Assembly (NCBI GenBank): GCA_045600765.1
Contig: JAZRYM010000024.1
Span: 1 to 20,204 of the forward strand
From: RGIG426 sp045600765
Lineage (GTDB): Bacteria; Bacillota; Clostridia; Oscillospirales; Acutalibacteraceae
Length of the DNA: 20,204 nucleotides
Direction of reading: 5' to 3'
The position numbers and the translations under genes were made by a program. Shown here in pieces: positions 7,005 through 14,669 of the stretch (the first letter of the stretch is position 1; every line of letters starts with the position of its first letter). A model generated the notes under the pieces. It saw nothing but the letters and a program-made list of their open reading frames with translations, did no database searches and was not told the DNA's origin.

Positions 7005-7847
7005 CTACACAACCTTTCCATTGGTGTTTTGGTTTATTTCCTCTTTCAGCATCCGCTTGACCGTCTCTTTCCCGAGCGGAACCACCTCATTTTCGGGAAG
7101 ATAGGTACAAAGCGCCAAATATTCCACGTTGCCGTCGCCGCCGGTAATGGGCGACAAAAGCAACCGTTCCACGCACAAATGCGTTTCGGCAAACGCGGTC
7201 ATCAAATCGCACACGACCGCTTGCCGCGCGGTTTTATCCTTAACAATTCCGCCTTTTCCGACGGCGGCGCGACCGACCTCAAACTGCGGTTTGATAAGGC
7301 ACACCACGTCGGCACCGGGTTTCAAAAGCGCGGGCAAGGACGGCAATACCTGCCGCAGGCTGATAAAGGACACGTCCACGCTGCAAAATTCCACCGAAGC
7401 GGGCGCAATCGCCGCGCGTGCGGCGTCGGAGCGGATGTCCGTCCCCTCCAAATTCACAACGCGCGGGTCGCACGCCAACCGCTCGTGCAGTTGCCCGTGC
7501 CCCACGTCGAGCGCAAACACGGTTTTTGCTCCGGCAAGGAGCATCCGCTCGGTAAACCCACCGGTGGATGCGCCCACGTCGAGCGCGATTTTGTCGGCAA
7601 GGTCGTAGCCGCGCACCGTCAGCGCTTTTTCAATCTTATATCCCCCGCGCCCGACAAATTGGTCGGGTGCATCGCAGGAGATGTCCTCATCCTCCGCGAC
7701 AAGTTGCGCCGGTTTTTTCGCCACGCGACCCGCAACGGACACGCGCCCGTCTTTAATATACTCTTTCGCGCGCTCCCGCGAGGGCGCAAGACGGCGGGCG
7801 ACAAGAGCCGCATCCAACCGCATTTCCCGCTTTTCCGGCTCACCCAT
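7005..7847 (-). CDS. tlyA: TlyA-family rRNA 2'-O-methyltransferase
   Basis: 280-residue protein of the TlyA family, methylating cytidine ribose in 16S and/or 23S rRNA; family members are often annotated as hemolysins. An N-terminal S4 RNA-binding domain (about 9-60, RLDAALVARRLAPSRERAKE) is followed by an FtsJ-like Rossmann domain. The latter has the SAM motif ALDVGASTGG (88-97) and the catalytic set: K71 in GGYKIEKAL, D159 in SVDVSF and K186 in LIKPQFE. The frame is open to 7988 inside dxs. ATG at 7847 is chosen for its GGAGGAG site and the start of the S4 homology, giving an 8-bp overlap with the dxs stop. Whether it modifies one or both subunits cannot be judged from sequence. Confidence 0.95.
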   Translation of the reverse strand: MGEPEKREMRLDAALVARRLAPSRERAKEYIKDGRVSVAGRVAKKPAQLVAEDEDISCDAPDQFVGRGGYKIEKALTVRGYDLADKIALDVGASTGGFTERMLLAGAKTVFALDVGHGQLHERLACDPRVVNLEGTDIRSDAARAAIAPASVEFCSVDVSFISLRQVLPSLPALLKPGADVVCLIKPQFEVGRAAVGKGGIVKDKTARQAVVCDLMTAFAETHLCVERLLLSPITGGDGNVEYLALCTYLPENEVVPLGKETVKRMLKEEINQNTNGKVV

Positions 7848-9726
7848 CGGTCTCCTCCGGCGAAAAGGTCTGTCCCGCCACCGCGCGGCAAATGCCGTCG
7901 GTGTCAAGTCCGACTTGTGCAAGTCCCCTATCGGTTTTGCAGGTCGGCATAAACCCTTCAATCGCGTGAATTTCATAATCGCGGGCAAACCCGTGTTGCA
8001 CCAAACAACTTCCCAACACTTCGCCCACGCCGCCGCACAACGCCGCCTCCTCGAAGAAAAGGACGCGACGGTAGGTCAGCGCGATGGAAATCGCTTCTTT
8101 CGGAAGCGGTTTAATGCGGGTCAGTTTGAGTACCGACACGGGAACGCCGTTGTCGTTCAGACGTTTGGCGGCATTCATCACCGAGGTGAAAATCCGCCCA
8201 TAGGTCACAAGCAAAATTTCCGGTTGTTTCCCGTCGGGCGCGAAAAGCGTATAGAGATTTCCGTCCGGTTTATACGCCATTTCGCACGGCAATTCGTCCC
8301 CTTTCGGGTAACGCACCGCCGCCGGGCCGGATGTACCGTAAATCGCCTGCTTTAAGCAAAGCGGCAACTCCGCACGGGTGGACGGCGCATACACCGTCAT
8401 TTGCGGAACGGCATTGAGCATTGCCACGTCAAAAATGCCTTGATGCGTCACACCGTCATCCGGCACAATACCCGCGCGGTCAATGGCGAGGACAACGTGT
8501 GTGTTGAGAATCGCGGTATCGTTCACCAACTGGTCAAAACAGCGTTGCAAAAAGGTGGAATACACCGCAAACACCGGCACAATGCCTTTGGTTGCCATAG
8601 CGGACGCGGTGGTTACGGCGTGTTCCTCCGCGATACCCACGTCCAAAAAGCGGTCGGGAAATTGTTCGGCAAAAGCGGACAAGCCCGTGCCGCTCTTCAT
8701 CGCGGCGGTAATCGCCACCACGTCTTCGTGTTCGGTGGCGAGCGTCACCATCGTTTCGCCGAACGTCTTGGAAAAGGACGCGCCGGAGGGCGCGGGTTTT
8801 CCCGTTTCCACGTCAAACTTACCGATACCGTGGAACATATCGGGGTCTTGCACCGCGGGCGCGTACCCCATTCCCTTGACCGTTTCCACGTGTAACAGCA
8901 CCGGCTGTTCAATTTGTTTCGCGGATTCCATCGCCAAATTCAAATCGCGCAAATTGTGTCCGTCAATCGGGCCGATGTAGTAAAAGCCCATATCTTCAAA
9001 CAGCGTACTGCTGTTATACAACGCATATTTCATACGCTGTTTGGTGCGCAGTAACAAGCGATAAATCGGCTTGCCGAGCAGCGGGATTTTATGGAGCAAC
9101 CGCGCGAGACGGCTCTTAAAGCGAACGTAGCCGGAGCGCGCGCGCAAATTTGCCAAATGCCGCGCCACAAATCCGACGTTTTTGCTAATGGACATATGGT
9201 TGTCGTTGAGCACCACAACCAAACGGTCGTGGCTCTGACCCGCATTCGACAAACCCTCAAACGCGAGTCCGCCCGTCATCGCACCATCACCGATGACGGC
9301 GATAGCGGTGTTTTTGTTGCCGTTCAGCGTGTTGGCGCGCGCAATGCCCGCCGCCGCCGACACCGCCGTACTGCTATGCCCCGCGATAAACGCATCATAC
9401 TCACTCTCGCGCGGGTCGGGAAAGCCGGTAACTCCGCCTTGCGTACGCAACGTGTCAAAGCGGTCGTACCGTCCGGTCAGCAGTTTGTGGGTGTAGCACT
9501 GATGCCCCACGTCGAACACGATGGAGTCGTTCGGGCAATCAAACGCGCGGTGGAGCGCCACTGTCAGTTCCACCACGCCGAGGTTCGGCGCCAAATGCCC
9601 GCCGTTTTGGGACACGCGGTCGATAATCACCGCGCGAATCTCCTCGCACAGTTGTTGCAGTTCCGCCTTGGAAAGTGCGCGCAAATCGGCGGGACTGTGT
9701 ATGTTGTTGAGATATTGAACATCCAT
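7840..9726 (-). CDS. dxs: 1-deoxy-D-xylulose-5-phosphate synthase
   Basis: Thiamine-diphosphate enzyme of 628 residues condensing pyruvate and glyceraldehyde-3-phosphate, the first step of the MEP isoprenoid pathway. Marks seen: GHQCYTHKLLTGR (74-86), ThDP/Mg site GDGAMTGG (146-153) with downstream Asn, GIAEEHAVT with the catalytic Glu367, and DRAGIVPDDGVTHQG (416-430). This last segment usually reads DRAG-x-VG-x-DG-x-THHG, so the loop is slightly divergent. ATG at 9726 is used; the open frame continues to 9852 inside ispA without support. AAAGAGG lies 9 bases upstream. The stop overlaps tlyA by 8 bp. The preceding ispA makes it part of an isoprenoid pair within the operon. Confidence 0.96.
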   Translation of the reverse strand: MDVQYLNNIHSPADLRALSKAELQQLCEEIRAVIIDRVSQNGGHLAPNLGVVELTVALHRAFDCPNDSIVFDVGHQCYTHKLLTGRYDRFDTLRTQGGVTGFPDPRESEYDAFIAGHSSTAVSAAAGIARANTLNGNKNTAIAVIGDGAMTGGLAFEGLSNAGQSHDRLVVVLNDNHMSISKNVGFVARHLANLRARSGYVRFKSRLARLLHKIPLLGKPIYRLLLRTKQRMKYALYNSSTLFEDMGFYYIGPIDGHNLRDLNLAMESAKQIEQPVLLHVETVKGMGYAPAVQDPDMFHGIGKFDVETGKPAPSGASFSKTFGETMVTLATEHEDVVAITAAMKSGTGLSAFAEQFPDRFLDVGIAEEHAVTTASAMATKGIVPVFAVYSTFLQRCFDQLVNDTAILNTHVVLAIDRAGIVPDDGVTHQGIFDVAMLNAVPQMTVYAPSTRAELPLCLKQAIYGTSGPAAVRYPKGDELPCEMAYKPDGNLYTLFAPDGKQPEILLVTYGRIFTSVMNAAKRLNDNGVPVSVLKLTRIKPLPKEAISIALTYRRVLFFEEAALCGGVGEVLGSCLVQHGFARDYEIHAIEGFMPTCKTDRGLAQVGLDTDGICRAVAGQTFSPEETDG

Positions 9727-9775
9727 AGAAACAAGCCTCTTTATGTAAAGTTCGGGATTGAACAAACAGAGCCAA

Positions 9776-10663
9776 TCAAGTGGTACGGGACAACAGCGCG
9801 GTAGCAAGCGCCTGCAAATCTTCGCTTGCGGCAAAACCGCGCAGGGCGGCAACCGCTTTTTCGGTGTGTTCCGCCGCCAAACGGCGCGTCTCGGTAATAC
9901 CGAGCAGGGAGACGTAGGTGTTTTTTTCGTTTTCTTTGTCGCCGCCCACCGGTTTGCCGAGCGCGTCGGCGGTGGCGGTGACGTCTAAAATATCATCAAC
10001 CAGCTGGAAGCACAGTCCCACGCTTTTTCCGTAGTCCCGCGCGGCGGCAATCAAGGATTCGTCCCCGCCGCCGAGAATGGCGCCCATTTCGCACGCGGCG
10101 GTGATGAGCGCACCCGTTTTTTTGCGGTGCAATTCTTCAACCAACTCAACCGAAACGGATTTTCCCTCATTTTCGAGGTCAATCGTTTGCCCGCCAATCA
10201 TTCCGCGGATACCCGCCGCGCGCGCCAACACAAAGGAAGCGCGCAACCGACGGTCAGCGGGAATGGCGTTATCTTTCGCGGAAAGCACCGTTTCAAACGC
10301 GCGATTTAACAGCGCATCCCCGCAAAGGAGCGCCATATCCTCCCCAAATCTCACGTGCACCGACGGCTTGCCGCGGCGAAGCGGGCTGTTATCCATACAT
10401 GGCATATCGTCATGCACGAGCGAGTACGAGTGAATCATCTCAATGGCGCAAGCAAACGGTTGCACCGCCTGCACGTCCCCGCCCGCGAGCGCCGCAAACG
10501 CGGTCAACAGCACGGGACGCAGGCGTTTTCCGCCCGCTTCGCAGGCGTACGCCATTGCCTCGCACACGGTTTTCTCCCCGTCTTTCGGGGTGGGTAAGTA
10601 CGTGGGAAGCGCCGCTTCCACCAGCGCGCGATATGTGTCGAGTTTGTCCGAATAGAGTTTCAT
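9776..10663 (-). CDS. ispA: Polyprenyl synthetase, farnesyl diphosphate synthase type (IspA)
   Basis: Trans-prenyltransferase of 295 residues building C10-C15 (possibly C20) prenyl diphosphates from IPP and DMAPP. These feed undecaprenyl and quinone synthesis. First Asp-rich motif DDMPCMD (85-91), with the two-residue insertion typical of bacterial FPP synthases, second motif DDILD (223-227), KRLRP (46-50) for IPP binding and GGQTIDLENEG (157-167) are all present. ATG at 10663 sits behind GGAGGAATAAAC, only 4 bases after the xseB stop. The 49 bases to dxs contain no clear promoter. Chain length is inferred from family resemblance only. Confidence 0.95.
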   Translation of the reverse strand: MKLYSDKLDTYRALVEAALPTYLPTPKDGEKTVCEAMAYACEAGGKRLRPVLLTAFAALAGGDVQAVQPFACAIEMIHSYSLVHDDMPCMDNSPLRRGKPSVHVRFGEDMALLCGDALLNRAFETVLSAKDNAIPADRRLRASFVLARAAGIRGMIGGQTIDLENEGKSVSVELVEELHRKKTGALITAACEMGAILGGGDESLIAAARDYGKSVGLCFQLVDDILDVTATADALGKPVGGDKENEKNTYVSLLGITETRRLAAEHTEKAVAALRGFAASEDLQALATALLSRTT

Positions 10664-10667
10664 ATGT

Positions 10668-10880
10668 TTATTCCTCCGCCGCGGTTTCAGCGGCATTCGC
10701 CTGCAATTTGGTAATTTTCTGTTCCGCCTCAGAGAGCGCTTTGCGGCAAAAATCCGTCATTTTCGCGCCCTCCTCAAACAGTTTCATCGACTCGTCGAGG
10801 GTGCATTTGCCGCCCTCAAGCTGTGCCACGATTTCTTCAAGGCGGGTCATCGCCTGCTCATAAGTCAGTTCCTTTGCCAT
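10668..10880 (-). CDS. xseB: Exodeoxyribonuclease VII small subunit
   Basis: Short helical protein of 70 residues that joins XseA to form exonuclease VII, which degrades single-stranded DNA. The sequence follows the family pattern closely: LTYEQAMTRLEEIVAQLEGG, then LDESMKLFEEG and EAEQKI near the C terminus. The ATG at 10880 has AAGGAGGAACAACC upstream. It lies 12 bases after xseA and 4 before ispA. Confidence 0.95.
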   Translation of the reverse strand: MAKELTYEQAMTRLEEIVAQLEGGKCTLDESMKLFEEGAKMTDFCRKALSEAEQKITKLQANAAETAAEE

Positions 10881-10892
10881 GGTTGTTCCTCC

Positions 10893-12077
10893 TTATTCTG
10901 CCACAACGGGCAAGTCACCGTCCGCAAGACGAACGGTCAAACGGTCGCCGGACGACACATCCGCAACGGAGCGCACCACGCACTCCCCTTTGCGGGCAAT
11001 CGCATACCCGCGCCCGAGCACTTTCAACGGGCTTAACGCGTCCAATTTCGCCGCGGCGGCGGACAAGCGTTTTTGCTCTCCCGCCACCGTGCCGCCGCAC
11101 GCGGTTTGCAGATTTTTCACGGTATAATCCAGCCGCATTTGCTGTTCTTCAATGAGCGACAACGGCTCTTTCAGCGCCCGACACTTCACAAGGGTGTCCA
11201 GCCGCTGGTATTCCCGTTTCAGGCGAAAATCCAGCGCGCCGCGTGCCCGCTGTAACAAGTGGCCGAGTTGCACTTGTAATTCCTGCCGGTCGGGAACGGC
11301 TTGTTCCGCCGCCGCCGACGGGGTCGGTGCGCGCAAATCCGCCACAAAGTCGCAAATGGTAAAATCCGTTTCGTGTCCGACGGCGGAGATAACGGGAATA
11401 ACCGAAGCGGCAACCGCCCGCGCCACGCCCTCGTCGTTAAACGCCCACAAGTCCTCAATCGACCCGCCGCCGCGCCCGATAATAATCACATCGACGGCGA
11501 CTTCGGCGTTCAGCGTTTGCAACGCGTTTATGAGTTGCGGCGGTGCGCCGTCACCCTGCACCAGTACGGGACAAAGCACAATTTCCGCCAGCGGATACCG
11601 CCGCCCGAGCACGTGGATAATATCCCGTACCGCCGCGCCCGTTTCGGCGGTAATGACGCCGATTTTTTTCGGGAAACGCGGAAGCGGTTTCTTGCGCGCC
11701 GGGTCAAACAACCCCTCTTTTTCCAGTTTGGCTTTCAGTTGCTCATACGCTTTTTGAAGCGCGCCCACACCGTCCGGCTGCATCGCGTCTACGTAAATCT
11801 GATACGCGCCGTCGCGGTCATACAGCGACACGCGAGCGCGGACAATCACTTTCATCCCGCTTTCGGGCGTAAAGTTCAGTTTGGATGCCTGCCCTTTGAA
11901 CATCACCGCTTTGACGGCGGCGGTTTCGTCTTTCAGCGTGAAATACAAATGGCCGGATTTGTAGTGGTTCGTAAAGTTGCTGATTTCGCCGCTGATATAC
12001 ACCGAGGAAAGCAACGGGTTGCCGTCCAGCAGGGATTTCACGTATTGGTTTAACTGGGTAACGGTAACCACGCCCAC
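10893..12077 (-). CDS. xseA: Exodeoxyribonuclease VII large subunit
   Basis: Catalytic and DNA-binding subunit of exonuclease VII, 394 residues. The N-terminal OB-fold (about 3-100, GEISNF and GHLYFTLKD) is followed by the nuclease domain with KIGVITAETGAAVRD (138-152), GRGGGSIEDLW (201-211), GHETDFTICD (234-243) and RAPTPSAAAE (249-258). A helical C-terminal region then leads to the conserved LGRGYAI segment. The start is GTG at 12077. The site GCGAGGCGAG upstream is weaker than its neighbours', so XseA may be translated less than XseB. It lies 37 bases after the M22 protein. Confidence 0.95.
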   Translation of the reverse strand: MGVVTVTQLNQYVKSLLDGNPLLSSVYISGEISNFTNHYKSGHLYFTLKDETAAVKAVMFKGQASKLNFTPESGMKVIVRARVSLYDRDGAYQIYVDAMQPDGVGALQKAYEQLKAKLEKEGLFDPARKKPLPRFPKKIGVITAETGAAVRDIIHVLGRRYPLAEIVLCPVLVQGDGAPPQLINALQTLNAEVAVDVIIIGRGGGSIEDLWAFNDEGVARAVAASVIPVISAVGHETDFTICDFVADLRAPTPSAAAEQAVPDRQELQVQLGHLLQRARGALDFRLKREYQRLDTLVKCRALKEPLSLIEEQQMRLDYTVKNLQTACGGTVAGEQKRLSAAAAKLDALSPLKVLGRGYAIARKGECVVRSVADVSSGDRLTVRLADGDLPVVAE

Positions 12078-12114
12078 GGCGCTCGCCTCGCTTTCTCTCG
12101 TTTTTGGTTTGGGG

Positions 12115-13074
12115 TTATCGGTTGCCTGCCGCTCGCGCGGTCAGCACCGCAATGCCGCAGGCGTTATCGGACGAAAACTCCGGCGGCGCAAAAATACCGT
12201 CAAATTCCGCTTCCAACTTCGCGCGGATAAGGGTGTTCGACATCACCCCGCCGACGTACAACACGGGAAGCGCACCCGTCGTTTCAAGAGCGGCGGCGGT
12301 CAACCCGCTGACCGCTTGGTACACGGCATCCAAACAGTACCGCGCCACAAAGGCGGGTTCTTTGCCGTTTTGGAACAGGGTTTTGCATTGGTTTTCGATA
12401 CCGGAAAGGTGGCACCCGCTCCCCTGCGCTTTCACGTGCGGCCGCTCCGCCTTTTTCAGTTCCGGCGCGGTAAGCGCCAACTGTTCAAGTGCCGGCCCCG
12501 CGGGAAACGGAAGCCCGAGCATCCCGCCCACGCGGTCAATCAGTTGTCCGGCTTTGAGGTCAAGCGAGCCACCCATTTTTTCGCAATGGGGCAACCCGTC
12601 CGCTCCCGGACAAACGCGCAACACTTCGGTCGTTCCTCCCGAAACGTGAAACGCCGCAAACGGCTTGTCCAGTAAATCCAGCCGTCCCGCGCCGAACGCG
12701 GCGGCGGCGACGTGCCCTTGCTGATGCGAAAAGGAAACGTGCGGTAACGCGTTTGCCGCCGCAAAACCGCGGGCAAACCCGCTCCCCACCAAAAAGCAGG
12801 GCATATACGACCCCTCCGTCTCACACGGGGTAACGGAAGCGCCCACCGCCTCCACCGCGGCGGAAATCCCGCGCGCGTGCGCTTCGGCAAACAGCGCCTC
12901 CATAAGGTCAGGCAGCCTTCGGGTATGGTGGAACACGGCATCGCTTTGACGCAAGCCGAGTTGTCCCTCTTTCACCGGCAACAACTGCTTCTTTTTCACC
13001 AAAACGCCGGTGTCGCTGTCAAACAGCGCCACCGACGTCGTGTAGTTGCTTGTATCCAGTCCGAGCACCATCAT
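12115..13074 (-). CDS. TsaD/Kae1-like ASKHA protein (peptidase M22 family paralogue)
   Basis: 319-residue protein of the TsaD/YgjD superfamily, often annotated as O-sialoglycoprotein endopeptidase. It starts with a phosphate-1-like LGLDTSNYTTS. It keeps the metal site: HQQGH gives H117 and H121, and SSDNACGIA gives D303, with GGVMSN at 275-280 also present. Several features of true TsaD are altered: the usual SGGHT is SGGTT (145-149), HMEGH is HQQGH, and the N-terminal H-x-x-H-GG-x-x-PE segment reads HHTRRLPDL. It is therefore probably not the t6A enzyme itself, but a paralogue of unknown function found beside xseA and nusB in Clostridia. Its ATG overlaps the nusB stop (ATGA), implying coupling. 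No tsaB or tsaE is nearby. Confidence 0.85.
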   Translation of the reverse strand: MMVLGLDTSNYTTSVALFDSDTGVLVKKKQLLPVKEGQLGLRQSDAVFHHTRRLPDLMEALFAEAHARGISAAVEAVGASVTPCETEGSYMPCFLVGSGFARGFAAANALPHVSFSHQQGHVAAAAFGAGRLDLLDKPFAAFHVSGGTTEVLRVCPGADGLPHCEKMGGSLDLKAGQLIDRVGGMLGLPFPAGPALEQLALTAPELKKAERPHVKAQGSGCHLSGIENQCKTLFQNGKEPAFVARYCLDAVYQAVSGLTAAALETTGALPVLYVGGVMSNTLIRAKLEAEFDGIFAPPEFSSDNACGIAVLTARAAGNR

Positions 13075-13478
13075 ACGGTCGCGTTCTCCGTTTCGCGGGA
13101 AAGACCGCCGAGCACGCCGTTGACGAACGTGCCGTCCTCTTCGCCGCCGAAGGTTTTGACGATTTCCACCGCTTCGTTGATAGCAACGCTGTCCGGAATA
13201 TCCTCGCAGTACAGCATCTCAAACGCCGCCAAGCGGAGCGCGGTCAGCGCCACGCGGGAAAGGCGGTCTAAATGCCAGTTTTTAGAATGGGTCGCCAAGC
13301 GATTGTCCAGTTGCACGCGATATTCGGTCACACCGCCCACCAAGCGTTTTATAAACTCGGTCGGTGTCACCTCGCGCGCCTCCGCAGCGTTTTCCATCCG
13401 TTCTTCCGGCGATTCGTCGCCGAAGGTCATTTCAAATAACAGCAAAAACGCTTGTTCGCGTTCTTCGTGACGGGTCAA
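13071..13478 (-). CDS. nusB: Transcription antitermination factor NusB
   Basis: Small all-helical RNA-binding protein of 135 residues which, with NusE (S10), assembles antitermination complexes on rRNA operons. Visible pattern: REQAFLLLFE (7-16) at the start, RLAAFEMLYCEDIPDSVAIN in the middle, and the C-terminal AVEIVKTFGGEEDGTFVNGV segment, all typical. The start is TTG at 13478 behind AGGAGGGAG; no ATG in frame fits the family N terminus better. It lies just beyond an intrinsic terminator that follows asp23, so its expression probably depends on read-through or an unseen promoter. Its stop overlaps the next gene. Confidence 0.95.
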   Translation of the reverse strand: MTRHEEREQAFLLLFEMTFGDESPEERMENAAEAREVTPTEFIKRLVGGVTEYRVQLDNRLATHSKNWHLDRLSRVALTALRLAAFEMLYCEDIPDSVAINEAVEIVKTFGGEEDGTFVNGVLGGLSRETENATV

Positions 13479-13524
13479 TGTACTCCCTCCTTGTGCTTAC
13501 TTCGTTTCCGCGCGAAAAATGCGG

Positions 13525-13553
13525 AAAAAGCCCTCGCCGTAACGGCAGAGGGC
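13525..13553 (-). terminator. Intrinsic terminator between asp23 and nusB
   Basis: On the minus strand GCCCTC-T-GCCG pairs with CGGC-GAGGGC around a TTA loop (13530-13553). It is followed at once by TTTTT and soon by ATTTTT. This is a good rho-independent terminator shape. It starts 9 bases after the asp23 stop and ends about 45 bases before the nusB start. No clear promoter lies between it and nusB, so it may act as a partial terminator that sets asp23 to nusB expression ratio. Confidence 0.82.
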
Positions 13554-13562
13554 ATCCGAAAA

Positions 13563-13940
13563 TCATTCTTCGTCCGGCGCCGAAGTCGATTCTTCGGCTT
13601 TGTCTTCAAACACAACACCCGCAACGTGGATGTTGATTTTGGTGACGGGGTTGCCGGTCATATCCTGCACTTCGCTTTTGACGCGTTTTTGGATTTCGGC
13701 GCTCACGTCGGGAATGCGGGCATTCGCCAAAAGGACCACGTAAATGTCCAACGTAATTTCGCCGTTTTCCGTGGTCACACGCACCGCTTTGGCAGGTTTC
13801 CCGTTGCCGAGTTTTACCCCGCGCGGAGCCATTCCTGCCACGCCCGGCACTTCCAGTACCGCGGAAATGGCAATGGTGATAATCACGTCATCGGAAATAA
13901 TGCAGTCGCCGTTTTGCGGCGCGTTAAACAGTTCGCTCAT
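13563..13940 (-). CDS. Asp23/Gls24 (DUF322) family envelope stress protein
   Basis: 125-residue cytosolic protein of the Asp23 family, in which members coat the inner face of the membrane or support envelope stress. Family marks: ISDDVIITIAISAVLEVPGVAGM (15-37, broken here only by normal variation), then an alternating strand segment with ITLDIYVVLLANARIPDVS, and helix IQKRVKSEVQDMTG, followed by INIHVAGVVF. The tail is acidic (EESTSAPDEE). Start is ATG at 13940 with AGGAGGTACAAGACG. It has its own promoter and a structured 5' leader, and is followed by a terminator, so it can be expressed independently. Presence beside nusB and spoIIIA is a common clostridial arrangement, but its role here is inferred only. 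Confidence 0.92.
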   Translation of the reverse strand: MSELFNAPQNGDCIISDDVIITIAISAVLEVPGVAGMAPRGVKLGNGKPAKAVRVTTENGEITLDIYVVLLANARIPDVSAEIQKRVKSEVQDMTGNPVTKINIHVAGVVFEDKAEESTSAPDEE

Positions 13941-13956
13941 CGTCTTGTACCTCCTG

Positions 13957-14015
13957 TCGCCGAAAGTCGGCGAGAAATGCGATTATGCATTGAAAATAAG
14001 AACGCACGCATAATC
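13957..14015 (-). promoter_or_regulatory. Structured 5' leader of asp23 (two inverted repeats)
   Basis: Between promoter and start codon two perfect inverted repeats are seen. GATTATGC (13981-13988) pairs with GCATAATC (14008-14015) across a 19-base loop. TCGCCGA (13957-13963) pairs with TCGGCGA (13967-13973) across 3 bases. The second hairpin abuts the Shine-Dalgarno at 13950-13955. Such a leader could modulate mRNA stability or translation, or the outer repeat could be an operator. No riboswitch class was recognised. Confidence 0.5.
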
Positions 14016-14024
14016 TTTTCTTAT

Positions 14025-14052
14025 ATTATAGCACAAACTTTGTGTAGAGCAA
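14025..14052 (-). promoter_or_regulatory. Sigma-A promoter of asp23 (extended -10)
   Basis: On the minus strand a perfect TATAAT (14025-14030) is preceded by TGC, making an extended -10 (TG-N-TATAAT). TTGCTC (14047-14052) lies 16 bases upstream as a modest -35. The start codon is about 85 bases downstream. The promoter lies between the end of spoIIIAH and asp23, separating sporulation from housekeeping transcription. Confidence 0.75.
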
Positions 14053-14093
14053 CCCATTTTCGCAAATTTTCGCAAAATTTTTGCATATTTTTT

Positions 14094-14651
14094 TCATTTC
14101 ACCGCCACAATATTCACTTTTTCCGCCGCCACCTTGCTGTGCGCCGTCACCATATCCAAAATTTGCACCGACTGTTCCGCCGTCAGTTTCGGTGCGCGGA
14201 CGGTCACGTGCGCGCTGTCTCCGTCGATAAACACAAGACATTCCGAAAACCCTTTGGCGGCGAGCAACGTCTCAATATCGCTCTCCTGTTTAATCGCATC
14301 GGTCAGCGCCGCCAATTTCTCCGACGCCTGCTTGGACAGTTCGTCGGTCACGGTCGGTTGCGCCAAAATATCCTCGATAATCTCCACCGCTTCATCCCGC
14401 GCCGCCGTGCGGTTTTTACGGGCGGTGGCAAAATATTCCGCCGTTGTCCCGCCGCCGCTTTTTGCGGTGGTCGCACCCACGAATTTGGAGTCGCCCAAGT
14501 TCTTTTCGGCGGTGGTTTTGGCGGTGGTTGCTCCCGTCGTTTGCAACGGATTTTGCATGGCAAAATGGTAGTTCAGATACACCGCAAGCCCTAAGGCTAC
14601 CACCAAAAACCCCAACAACACCTGTTTTTTGCCCATCCACTTTTTCATCAT
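14094..14651 (-). CDS. spoIIIAH: Stage III sporulation protein AH
   Basis: Mother-cell membrane protein of 185 residues that pairs with forespore SpoIIQ across the intermembrane space to form the feeding-tube channel; its C-terminal domain resembles the ring-forming YscJ/FliF fold. The sequence shows one N-terminal TM helix (about 10-27) and a Thr/Ala/Gly-rich linker in which ATTAK occurs twice. The conserved EYFATARKNRTAARDEAVE segment comes next, then an alpha/beta domain ending HVTVRAPKLTAEQSVQILDM. The frame is open to 14669 from a TTG, but ATG at 14651 has AGAAAGGA upstream. It lies 18 bases after spoIIIAG and ends the operon. No strong terminator was seen after its stop. Confidence 0.94.
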   Translation of the reverse strand: MMKKWMGKKQVLLGFLVVALGLAVYLNYHFAMQNPLQTTGATTAKTTAEKNLGDSKFVGATTAKSGGGTTAEYFATARKNRTAARDEAVEIIEDILAQPTVTDELSKQASEKLAALTDAIKQESDIETLLAAKGFSECLVFIDGDSAHVTVRAPKLTAEQSVQILDMVTAHSKVAAEKVNIVAVK

Positions 14652-14669
14652 TCGTTCGTCCTTTCTCAA

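Noticed and set aside
6579..7952. 457-residue plus-strand open frame opposite nadK and tlyA
   Set aside because: It spans two well supported genes on the other strand and shows no family features.
7848..7988. Longer N terminus for tlyA inside dxs
   Set aside because: It reads Arg/Pro-rich, out of frame with dxs, and the GGAGGAG site supports ATG at 7847.
9727..9852. Longer N terminus for dxs
   Set aside because: It would overlap ispA by 77 bases, is Cys/Pro-rich and unlike the family; ATG at 9726 begins at the family homology.
14041..14093. Terminator after spoIIIAH (AT-rich repeats with GCAAAAATTTTGC)
   Set aside because: The palindrome is short and AT-rich and is not followed by a proper U-tract; too weak to call.
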